Shown: one piece after another, positions 45,521-55,059 of the stretch
Layout of the letters: every line of letters begins with the position of its first letter
Position numbering within the stretch: position 1 is the first letter of the stretch
NCBI GenBank assembly: GCA_012931725.1
Contig: CM022944.1
Span: 114,421,642-114,485,641, forward strand
From: Litsea cubeba
Taxonomy: Eukaryota; Streptophyta; Magnoliopsida; Laurales; Lauraceae
Direction of reading: 5' to 3'
Length of the DNA: 64,000 nucleotides
Made by a program: the position numbers and the translations under genes
The notes under the pieces: model-generated
Database searches by the model: none
Told to the model about the DNA's origin: nothing
Seen by the model: only the letters and a program-made list of their open reading frames with translations

Positions 45521-46910
45521 TCACAGAACTCCTCCAGGGGCAGAAGAGGCCTCACCCTGAGGCACGGCAGAAGCATCACTGGCGACCGGGGCAACGCTCA
45601 AGACCGGGGCAGCTGGAGCATCTTCCGGAGCAGGAACCACTGCAGGAGCTCCAACTGGGGCACTTTCGGCTGCAGGAGCGGAGCTCGGCTCAGGAGCCCC
45701 GCACGTCTCACTGCGGCCAGGCATCCTTCCTCGAACAGGATGGCGGTGATCTCCTCCACCTGCTTCTCGTACAGCTCAGTGGCTCGATCCACCCCATCCT
45801 GGGAGGCGGACTGGGCCTCGGCCTGAAGAGAGGCCTTTTCCTTCTCCAGCTCGGCGTTCGCCGTCTTCAACCTTGCCGTTTCGGCGCGCCCAGCCAGCAC
45901 TTCCCCACGCAGCCTCGTCCCCTCAGCAGTAGATTCAGCCTTTAATCTGGCCAGCTCAGATTCCAGTTCGGCGGTCTTCTTGTTCCTCGCCCAGACCTCG
46001 CCTTTCAGATGATTGGCCGACATCAGCCAGAGCCGATGCCAGCCGAGCAGCCTCTTCAGCGCTGGCCTTCCTCATCCCCTCCATTCTTTTCCGCGACTCT
46101 TCCAGCTCCCTCTTCAGCTTGTCCCTCTCAGACTCCAGCTGAGTGACCCGCGTCGCGTCCTTATCGCTCCTTCCCACCACGGTCAGGAGCCTCTGCACGT
46201 TCAGCAAATGGAAACAGAGGGTCAGGTTCGACCAAGACACTTGAAGAATGAAGAAAAGCGTTGCAAACACTTACCAGAAGATTAGCCTGGATCGCCGAGA
46301 CCATCAGGCTCTCATCATCAAACCTCTCGTGCGTCTCCATGTCTCTTGACAGAGCACAGACCTTGGCGAGAGCTCCGATCACCTCGGCATTCCCCAACAG
46401 CCGGTCCTCGACGTCCAGAGGCTTACCGGGCTGAGTCTCCATCCTCGGCCTCCATGGCGCTGGGGCACTCCGGGGTCCGGAGGCCGATCCAGACCCTTGC
46501 CCCACCGAGATCGTCAGCTCGCGGGTCGCTCCACCGGTCGGCTTGCTGCCCTGCGCGCTCTTCTCAATAGGAGCCTTGGCTCCGGGGGCCCGCGCAGGGG
46601 GCCTTATTCTTCGGAGGCTGTTCAGCCCCCGAGTCCTTCTCCCCGGCCTTGGACTTCTTTCTAGGCGGGGACCCCTCCCTTGGGCGCTCCGGCGAGCGTC
46701 GCCGCACTCCCGCACTCGGAGCAAGAGCTGGAGCAGGAGCAGAAGCTGGAGCAGGAGCAGGAGCAGAAATCGGAGAAGAAGGCAAAGGCGAAAAGAAATC
46801 AGAAACAAGAAGGGAAGAAGACGACCCTTTTTATGGAGAAGAAACCCTCGGCGCACGCTGCTTTCGAAATTCGAAAGGACGGACTTCGCGATCCGCGCCC
46901 GTTCCATCAA
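45521..46910 (-). pseudogene. Antisense accessory ORF (coiled-coil), spliced and frameshifted
   Basis: The reading direction is opposite to gag. An early part in one frame is Ala/Pro-rich then basic (RRRSPERPREGSPPRKKSKA near 46700). Another frame gives GKPLDVEDRLLGNAEVIGAL, AKVCALSRDMETHERFDDES and LMVSAIQANLL, ending at 46275. A canonical 82-base intron follows (GTAAGT from 46274, CAG ending at 46193). The next exon joins in phase (RLLTVVGRSDKDATRVTQLE) with a long coiled coil. Frameshifts lie near 46590 (C/G runs), 46017 and 45722. The tail is Ala/Pro-rich to 45521. Antisense accessory ORFs with coiled coils are known in plant Tat-type elements; their function is unclear. Confidence 0.65.
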
Positions 46911-47106
46911 AAAGACACCGCAATCAGTGAAGAGGCGACGCGTGTAGCCGTCGACTCGCTTCCCAGTACAGACAGGACAGAGCGTTTATTGCTTCAGGAC
47001 AGTTGGAGCGACACCAGGCAATGATCATCGCATCCCCAGACGGATTCTTCTAGCTTTCAACCCCTAAAGGCTAGCACACTTCAGAGGTCAAAAGCTAGGG
47101 GGCAAT

Positions 47107-47987
47107 TGTGTGGGGAGATTTCCAGAACCACAGGATTAAGCTAATCGCAGCCATCAGATCAGGCTAAGCACTCTCACGTGCCATCCTCGTGCCATCCACG
47201 TGGCACCAATCTCACCCCGGCTACCGGGACAGGAGGTCCGGCCGAAGTCAGGCAGCTCCGGGCCCTTAGCGCCGAACTGGCCCACCTCGGCCATTACCTC
47301 GGCAGGGAGCTCCACCTCGGCTGAGCCACCCCGGGTGCCATCCCGGCAGCAAACTCCACCTCGGCTGAAGAAGCCGGGACGGAAGCCGAAGCAAGAGAGA
47401 ACCTTCACTTGCGCCCCCCATCTCCCACGTCATCAGGCACGTGGAGGGATAGGGGCACGAGCTAGTGGGACAGACGCGACATCCAGCCGCCCACAATCTT
47501 CGCCAGATCCCTGACAGGGCGGCATCCAGCGGCTGAAGCCACATCAGGGCAGGGCCCGAGGGCAGATCCGCTGGTACCCCTACCGCCAAAGGCGCCCAAC
47601 ACGACCTGGCCCAACAAGACGTGCATTAAATGGGATGTGGGCTGATCGTGACTTCCCAGTCGAATCACGGGACCCACACCACAATATCTCCCAAAGATAC
47701 GTTCCAAACTCTATAAATAGAGGCTCATACCACCATCAAAGGTACGCCATTTTTCATACACAGAGCCGTTACTCTGTCTCTCTTCTCCCTCTCCTTCCAT
47801 TGTTCCAGTTCCCACACTGACTTTGGCATCGGAGAGCCTTGCGCCGCCCAGGCCAGGGTCCTCTGACCGTTTGCTATTCTCTTTCAGGCTTTCGGACGGC
47901 ATCCAGTCACACCCAGTCACCATCATCTTCTCGGATAAGTCCTGTAAGGCACCTCCTTATTGTGGGTCATTATTTTCTGCACCTACA
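47107..47987 (+). repeat. 3' LTR (881 bases)
   Basis: Starts TGTGTGGGGAG directly after the purine tract TAGGGGGC (47096-47103) and ends CACCTACA, followed by the GTGTT duplication. It lacks the 62-base segment present in the 5' LTR. Confidence 0.9.
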
Positions 47988-48119
47988 GTGTTGATGCGTC
48001 ACGATAGAGATGGAAGAAGAAGATCGAGTAGCTCGTGGGACTTAACTCATATATAATATAAAAGAAAAACAAATTCAAAAATGACATTTGCGTGTCTCCA
48101 CACTTAACAAATGCATTTT

Positions 48120-49388
48120 CCTCCTGTATCGGATCGGGGTATCTTCATTATAATTGGCCAGTCCATCAGTTAGATGATGAAAGTGCATTTTTATATGGAG
48201 ATCTCTATGAAGACGTCTAAATGGTCTAATCACCTGGCTATGCGGCTCCTATGTCACCTAATCATGTTCGCCACATGCATAAGTCGATTTATGACCTTCG
48301 ACAGGACACACAAGCATGGTTTGAATAATTCACAACTAAGCTATTGGAGTTGGGCTTTGTCGGCTCCTATGTGGATGCTTTCTTATTCACCCAGCTAGAA
48401 AATGGGAGGTTTGACTCATCTGCTAGTTTATGTGGACGACATAATTTTAACTTGCAACAATATCTCTTTTCTAAGGCAACTCATTCATAAACTGGGTAGA
48501 CACTTTGCCATGAAGGACCTTTGGATGATCAGTTATTTCTTAGGCATTGAAGCTCACTGTCAATCTTCGGGCCCTTTTCTAACTGAAGCAAAATATACAA
48601 TGGACCTTCTGGCCCAAGCTGTAATGCCAATTGCCAAGCCTATTTCTTCACCAATTGCCTCTAATGCCAAGTTAAGTCTCAACTCAGGAGTTTCACTGTC
48701 TAACCTTACGAAATATTACAACATTATTGATGGCCTGCAATAGCTGACACTCACATGACCCGATATTTCATTTGTTATCAACCAAGTATGCCATTACATG
48801 CATGCCCTAACTACATCTCATCTAGTTGAGATCAAACACATCTTGAAATTTCTAAAAGGGACAATCACATGATTTGGCCTACATTTTTGGCTTGGTCCAC
48901 TTCGTTTCATAGCTTATTGTGATGTCAATTGCGCAGGACTCTTAATGATCAGAAATCTACAAATCGATATTATGTTTGTTTTGGCCGAAATCTGTTTCAT
49001 GGTGTGCCAAGAAGCAGTCCACTCTTCAACTAAAGCTAAATACCATTGCTTAGCACACATTATAGTTGAGATCTCATGTCTTCGTATGCTACTTTGTGAT
49101 CTTTGCATATTTTTGTGACATATTCCACTCATTTGGTATGATAATATCAGTGTATTATCATTCACCTCAAATCCAGTTTTGCATGCTTGCACCAAGCACT
49201 TCGAGGTTTATTATGATTAATTTCATTTGTGTGAAAAGCTTGTCGGGATTGATCTTGCCCTTCGGCTTGTCCATTCAAAAGATCAAATTGCAGATGTCTT
49301 CAGTATGGACATTTCAGCTCATTACTTTAACCTCTACAAGACAAGCTCTCCATACTTGAGGAGGCCTAATGGTGAACCCTCAACTTAG
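48120..49388 (+). pseudogene. Copia RT/RNase H relic
   Basis: Frames in order give NWPVHQLDDESAFLYGDLYE (48152 onward), HKSIYDLRQDTQAWFE, FVGSYVDAFLFTQLENG, and after a shift the catalytic LLVYVDDIILT (near 48430), then LGRHFAMKDLWMISYFLGIE, KYTMDLLAQA, PDISFVINQV, STKAKYHCLAH (RNase H) and HSKDQIADVFS. This is the RT palm and RNase H end of a Ty1/copia pol. Several in-frame stops and at least one frameshift break it, although YVDD itself is intact. Integrase and LTRs of its own are absent. The left flank is the duplication site of the Tat-like element, which inserted next to the relic. Confidence 0.85.
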
Positions 49389-49639
49389 AAATACAAGTGA
49401 AGTTATTAATTCAGTGAGATTGCCACCTATAATCTCTTCATTGTGCATATCCACTTGCCCAATCAAGAAAATCTAAGTCAACTCATACAGAATACAAAAC
49501 TGTGTTGTGCATATCCACTTTCCATTTCAAGAGATATTGGCCAACTACAAACCATGTATACTTTAAGTGCCTAAAAATTACGGACTTTGATCAGAAGTTT
49601 AAGATGAGTTTAGTTGCTCCTTAATGAAGATATGGTGCC

Positions 49640-50377
49640 TGTAACCTGAAAGTGGAGGAAATGAAAGTAGTCAAAGACCCTGACCGTAGTCAGCGAAAGG
49701 CTCTCCGATGCCTAAGTTAGTTCTGTAATTGAACTAAGGATGGAGATGATGAGTGAGTTGCTTAATGCGTTATATTATGCGTACCTTTGGAGGAGACGAG
49801 TCCTCTATTTATAAGGGAGATAGGTCGGTTCATGGGCGAGGGATCCCATGTCTCTGGCAAGACGTCCCATGATTTGGACAGGCACTTGAGGAGTATTATC
49901 CAATCATGGCTTTTCCTTAATTGTAGTCCCATCATAGCCCACCTACCTTCGATGTTAGTCCCTTCATAGCCCACTATGTCACATCAAGGCTCATTTTCAT
50001 TAAATGGGAGTCCAATCAGCCCATGTGCTGGAGACTTTGGGAGCCGTGGATGACGCCATATCAGGGATTTATAGGCGGTGCCTTTTGTCTTATCCCACGT
50101 TCTGGAACGTGTCAGGACAGACAGCTGTCTGTACCCATCTCGGTCGGCAGTCTGGTACTACTACCGAGATGCGTGACCGAGACCGAGACGGAGGCGTCGA
50201 GCTCTGTAGCGACTGAGATTAACAACGATCGAGACCGACGTCGAGAATGACCTCAATTTCTTCTGGCGCTCTGGTTCTGTTACCTAGGCGCATTTTGTCC
50301 GAGACCGAGAATCGATTAGTTGGTACTTTTACCGAAACTGACATAATCCCAGAGTCTTGAGAAAATATCCCCACACA
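49640..50377 (-). mobile_element. Solo LTR related to the Tat-like LTR (antisense)
   Basis: On the minus strand it starts TGTGTGGGGATATTTTC and contains TATAAATAGAGG, AAAGGTACGC, GGCATCGGAGAGCCTT and CAGGGTC in the same order as the LTR at 41011-41953. It ends near GGTTACA. So it is a diverged relative of that family. The exact right end (minus-strand 3') and target-site duplication were not resolved; flanks GTGCC and CCACC do not match. The upstream part is rich in GAGACCGAGA words. Confidence 0.65.
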
Positions 50378-51002
50378 CCACCTTAATGCATAAATCTACA
50401 GAATCATAGAAGTTGAAAAAGGGTTTTGAAATCCAAATAGGGGTGAGTGGTGGTCAACATAAAAATAGAAATCACCGCAAAAGTATAACATAATTTGAAG
50501 AAATCAATTGAATCATCCCCCACTCTCTGATATGACCACAAAAATACATTAGCATCACAATAATATCACGAGAAAAAGGCAGCAAAGGGTTTCTATATGC
50601 ATCACACGTCAATCAACGAATAATACAAATATTAAATTTATAAATTATGGTTAGGTAGAAGGTACGCGGTTGAGGGAGACGGTCTAGAACTCCTATTGCC
50701 AAAAGCCCAATGTGCTATCCTATGGTGTATAAATAGGGAATGAGGTAATCTAGCTTAAATTCTAAAAATGATAGAGTCTGGGTTCTAAAAAGATAAGAGT
50801 TTGGATTAAAGAAGAATTATACCCACTAAACTGGGCACGGGTTAACTATGGGTCAAGACACCTATTCAACAAGCCTCACTCACCAAACCTAAGTCTAGCA
50901 TGGTCTCCACTTAGATTAATCGCGTATTTAACTAAAATGCAATCAATAACATAATAATAAAATAAATAATATAATATATATAAAAAATATCAAAAACGTC
51001 AC
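50378..51002. other. AT-rich stretch, nothing recognised
   Basis: No gene family recognised. A GTATAAATAGGG word near 50730 resembles a TATA box, but nothing supports a transcript. Confidence 0.4.
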
Positions 51003-51290
51003 AGGTGTGTAGAGAATTTCATAAGCATGTCACTTCTTGACTTTTATATAAGTTGTCCTGTTCATTTACTAGAATTCTAGGAATTCTTGTCTGGAGAATT
51101 CTTGAATTCCTAGACATGTGGTCTTACTGGAATCTTCCTTCCATATGTCAAAGAAAGTGGGCTTCCATCTCGCAAAGTGGGCCCCACCAGCAGAGGTGTG
51201 TAGAGAATTTCATAAGCATGTCACTTTTGGCTTTTATGGGCCTGTTCATTTGCTAGAATTCCAGGAATTCTTGTATGGTGAATTCTTGAA
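51003..51290 (+). repeat. Direct duplication, offset 191 bases
   Basis: AGGTGTGTAGAGAATTTCAT at 51003 recurs at 51194. The similarity continues through AAGCATGTCACTT, TTTTAT, TGTTCATTT and a cluster of GAATTC-containing words (CTAGAATTCTAGGAATTCTT in the first, CTAGAATTCCAGGAATTCTT in the second). It is non-coding. Confidence 0.85.
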
Positions 51291-51521
51291 TAGAACTTAT
51301 GCAAGCCCCACGTGTGTGATATGGAACCACGTACGTATATGTTGTGTAATGTTATATTGATAAAAGGCAAGCCAATATACACTCTCGAACAACATAAGAT
51401 TGATAGAGAAATGCACATTTTTATTATAATTTTTTTTTTCACATACGATAAGGCCTGTAAATTTGCTGGCACGTTATATAAACTATAATATAAAGAAAAT
51501 TTCAAAGAGCTCAGAAATAGT

Positions 51522-51785
51522 CACTACACCAAAAGTGCCAAATAAATAGAAACGTTTTTTTTGGCACGGGTATAAACCATTTTTAAATTGGGACGATTTA
51601 CAATCCATCCGACGGTTTGAACCGTTTCTAAAATAAAAAATATTATAAAAATCATTTATTAAAAAGAAAGAAGCGTGCCAAAGCCTCTTAAAAAACAAAA
51701 CACAAAAATGTGCGCGCACACTCAGTACTTTCACATTTTCTTTTTCCCCCTCTCGTTCTCCCGCTTTCCTCTTTAAAAACTGTAA
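51522..51785. mobile_element. CACTA transposon end fragment
   Basis: CACTACACCAAAAGTGCC is a standard CACTA terminus. It is followed by subterminal words such as GGCACGGGTATAAACC and GACGGTTTGAACCGTTTC. The opposite end is missing, so this is a truncated or solo end. It is a different family from the element at 19660-25370 as far as can be seen. Confidence 0.7.
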
Positions 51786-51795
51786 GCCCCAAATC

Positions 51796-52270
51796 TAGGG
51801 TCGCAAACGGTATCCGATTCTCCAATTACCCGAAGATTCTGACTCGAAAAAATAGGGTTTGGAACCCTATTTTAGGTTTCGGTTGATAAACGGGTCCGGA
51901 ATCTAATTTAGGTTCCGATTGTTAAACGGGTCCGGTTCTAAGTCCATTTAGGTTCCGACCCGTGGACTCGGCATATCCGCATATGAGTCTTTGATATTGT
52001 AACCTATACCTCAAAATAAACCTTTTTTTGAATATTTTTATTTATAATGCTGGAGGTAGTATACTTGATGCACTGTTATAAGTTGAATGATATACTTCTT
52101 TTAAGAAAAAATGAAAAAAACGAAGAGAAGTTAAAACCAATTTTTGAACTAGATCAGGTTCCGGAACCGGATCTGGGTTTAGGACCAACAAAACCAGATT
52201 CGAATATTTCTATCGGAACCGGGTTTGGAACCAACAAAATAGATTCCGAGTCAAAACCTGATCTCAAATA
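51796..52270. repeat. Relative of the hAT-type MITE, one end missing
   Basis: Starts TAGGGTCGCAAACGG, like the TIR at 11441, and shares its interior vocabulary (GATTCTCCAATTACCCGAAG, ACGGGTCCGG, GGTTCCGGAACCGGATC). The right TIR is not present, so it is truncated or strongly diverged. Confidence 0.6.
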
Positions 52271-52281
52271 ATTATTTATTT

Positions 52282-54338
52282 GGCAAAATCAGCGAAAGGT
52301 CCCTATAAGTGAATGTATCCAGCCTCTAGTCCAAGGAAAAACTTATTAAGGCCTATGGTCCACTCAGCTAGAATGTTTTCAGTGAGAGGTCCCTGAACCT
52401 ACACGTTTTCTTTTTTCAGGACAAGATTGCCCTTTCAACCATTTTAGGCATAAATTTTTGAAATTTAAATTTTCAAATCCTCCATTATACCTCGTCGTTC
52501 TTCTCTCCCATTCTTTATCCCGAAGAACCCCCTTCGAAAGAAGTCGATCCTCGCATATGTGCTGCGCCATCTGTAGTTGCAGAAGGAGATCGATTATGAT
52601 CTCGATGGGCCACAAAAAGGAGAAGGGCAGTGCCCTATTCATGTTGCAGAGAAAACAAAGAAGATCTTTATTGGTTTTCTCTGGTTCGAGTTTGATCGCC
52701 TGGACTGATAGTTGCCGGAGAAGAAGAAGAAGCACGAGGATCCGGACTTGCTATTGTTAGGATCCATCATCATCGGAAGCAGGGAAAAAACCATCAGAGG
52801 AGTTCTGATCAATCAGGTGGGCCACGCTCGAAATCCTGGTCTGGTCGTTGTTTTCCCTGGTGAGTTCTATAGCCACTCGGTCTGACCTGCAAACAGAGAC
52901 GGGATGGTCTCCTTCTGCAAAAAAAAAAAAAAAAAAATCCAGTTGTTATCAGGTGCTGCCCCCTTCTTCTCCTCTTCTCCTCTCGAGTAGGTTCTATAAC
53001 TGAACCCAACATCGGAGTTCTTCAACAGCCGGCATGACTCAGTCCAAGAGACTTCTTCTGCAAATCGGCAGATCCAACCTCAAAATCCAGATCCTCTGCA
53101 ACTGAAACACCAGAGACCATATCGTCTTTTCTTCTCTGGGAGCGTCCAGGTCCTCCATCAAATCAGGGCCTACCGCTGATCTTTAAATCAGAGATCAATA
53201 TCATCATCCGATCCTCTTCTTCAACCGATAGCCTCTACTGCCGAACCTCTGCAATAGATCGAACGTGGCCCAACCTCTGCAACAGATCGAACGTGGCCCA
53301 CCTTCAAAACTGGTCCTTGATACAGACATGGTGACAAGTCAATATGCTTGTGCTTCAAACTGTGATTATTCACCGAGTCTGACAGCTTCGGACACGGGCA
53401 ACGTACAATGCTCATATGTCTTTGTCTAAAAACTTCAATGGGTGTCCTGATGACATAATCCCTTATTACAATTCTGTAGCAGTCCGGCTACCCTCTTCAT
53501 CTTCTGCCTACAACTCCGATCCGCAACAGATCTGTGCCAAATGAGCTCCCTTGGCTTCTTCTTCCAGGTTGGTTCTGGTCAAAGCAGAATCGACCAGAAA
53601 GAGAATTTATTTGAGTTTTTGTCAAAGTTATCTGAGTTTTTATCAAACTTATTTGAGTTTTTGTCAAATTTATCTGAATTGTTTTCAACTTTATCTGAGT
53701 TTTGTTCAAATTTATCTATTTTCTGTCATATTTCTTTGTGTTTTTGTTAAATTTATCCGAGTGTTGTTCAAATTTATCTATTTTCTGTCATATTTTTTTG
53801 TATTTTTGGTAAATTTATCTGAGTTTCTTTCAAAACTTATCTAAGTTTTTGGTAAATTTATCTGAGTTTTGTTCAAATTTATCTGAGTTTTTGTCAATTT
53901 TATCTAAGTGTTGTTCAAATTTATCTGTTTTTTGTTATATTTCTTTGTGTTTTCGGTAAATTTATCTGAGTTTTTAAAATTTATCTGAGTTTTTTAGCAA
54001 ATTTATTTACGTTTTTTGAAATCTATATGCGTTTTTTAAATTTATTTGCGTCTTTTGAAATTTATTTGTATCTTTTCAAATTTATTGCATTTTTGAAATT
54101 ATTGCATTTTTTGAAATTTATTGCATCTTTTGAAATAAATTTATTCCATAAATGCAATAAATTTCTTGAAATTATTAATGGGATATCCCACCAATCATGG
54201 GTTATGATTTAAAGAAAGGGTAAACTAGACATTTCATGTATGAAAAAGTGTGGGAGAGACCTTTGGCTCTATGACTTTTTTTTTTGTGGATCTAAGGCCA
54301 TAAAGTGAAATGTTCAGAGACCTGTCGCCGAATACCCC
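52282..54338. mobile_element. Mutator-like element with 9-base duplication
   Basis: A 9-base direct repeat TATTTATTT flanks it at 52273-52281 and 54339-54347. Its ends are inversely related: GGCAAAATCAGCGAAAGGTC on the left and, reversed from the right, GGGGTATTCGGCGACAGGTC. Nine-base duplications are typical of Mutator-like elements. The interior has a GC-richer part (52480-53560) with no gene I recognise, an A-run at about 52919-52937, and a minisatellite (53600-54130). The flanking repeat is AT-rich, so chance is possible. Confidence 0.5.
53600..54130 (+). repeat. Minisatellite of about 20-24 base units
   Basis: The unit is approximately TTTATCTGAGTTTTTGTCAA with many variants, decaying toward TTGCATTTTTTGAAAT at the right. 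The open frames through it (Phe/Leu/Ser-rich) are by-products. Confidence 0.85.
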
Positions 54339-54397
54339 TATTTATTTCTATTTGTTAAACCTGTTACTTGGTTAAATTTCTTTATTTCTATTTGTAG

Positions 54398-54510
54398 GAA
54401 AATTTGTAACTGAAAAGAAAGAGAAACCCACATCAATGAATGCATTTGAGCTTATTACCAAGTCTAGGAATATTTTTTATCTCAGAAATTTGTTTGAGAA
54501 GATAATGGAG
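54398..54510 (+). pseudogene. CIPK-type protein kinase, NAF-module exon relic
   Basis: An exon-sized segment between an acceptor (TTTGTAG at 54391-54397) and a GT (54511) gives KFVTEKKEKPTSMNAFELIT, then RNLFEKIME. PTSMNAFELI is the NAF motif by which CBL-interacting kinases bind calcineurin B-like calcium sensors. The right boundary after LFEK-x-M agrees with a known CIPK exon junction. The residues between (KSRNIFYLRN) are unlike the usual SxSxGLNLxx. No kinase or C-terminal exons are found; a transposon lies to the left and a 3 kb solo LTR to the right. Probably an isolated relic. Confidence 0.6.
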
Positions 54511-55054
54511 GTATTCTTTTCTATTTAGTTGTGCTTCTAATCAGGCACTGTAATTATTGTTTCATTTGCTTCCTCCGATAGAAACCTCTGATAGGTCTTC
54601 TCTTTATTAGAAGATTAGATATAGTAATTGATTGATTTGCTTGTATGGTTTCCTCAGTTGCTCAGGTTCTGCTTATATTTCCTTACTCATTTTCCAAGCT
54701 TGAAATGGCCTCTGGATGCTTCTCCAGCTCTTATACGGTTTGATGGAAGGCGGATTGCTTATCTCATCAGTGTTCTTTGCATAGAGTTCAGAACCAGAAA
54801 ACAAAGAAATAAAGTAAATTTCAGAAACATGACATCCAAGTTTGATGGGAATTTAGACTGCACTTTTCTCCTTTAAGATTCGTCATTCAGCGTATAGCCT
54901 TTGCAAGGTATGTGCTTTTGAAGCATTGTTGTTAAAATGAACACTAGGAATTGGAATATAGCTAAGCTATGGTATTAGCTTTCAGCTGCCATAGCCAAAT
55001 TATACTCCAATATGTTTCGACTCAAACTGGGAAACATTTATTTTGGACTTTTTG
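54511..55054. other. Intron-like or intergenic stretch
   Basis: No further CIPK exon could be recognised. The frame 54628-54876 is open but without a known motif. It ends at AATTT, the target-site duplication of the next element. Confidence 0.4.
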
Positions 55055-55059
55055 AATTT

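Larger units (their letters stand above)
41011..47987 (+). mobile_element. Non-autonomous Tat-like Ty3/gypsy LTR retrotransposon, complete and young
   Basis: Perfect 5-base duplication GTGTT at 41006-41010 and 47988-47992. LTRs are 41011-41953 and 47107-47987; primer-binding site at 41956; polypurine tract at 47097. Between them lie an intact gag (42049-43812), a tandem-repeat zone (43950-45300) and an antisense ORF remnant (45521-46910). No protease, RT, RNase H or integrase is present. By eye the LTRs differ by two substitutions and one 62-base gap, so insertion is recent and pol proteins must have come from another element. The gag type and the extra antisense ORF point to the Tat lineage, an inference from general layout. 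Confidence 0.8.

Noticed and set aside
46543..47024. Plus-strand Glu/Gln/Lys-rich frames and a minus-strand Leu-rich run (LLLRFLLLLLLQ)
   Set aside because: Both are out-of-frame readings of the Ala/Pro-coding low-complexity part of the antisense ORF.
53541..53844. Phe/Leu/Ser-rich open frames resembling membrane segments
   Set aside because: They are minisatellite translations; two frames are open over the same repeats.
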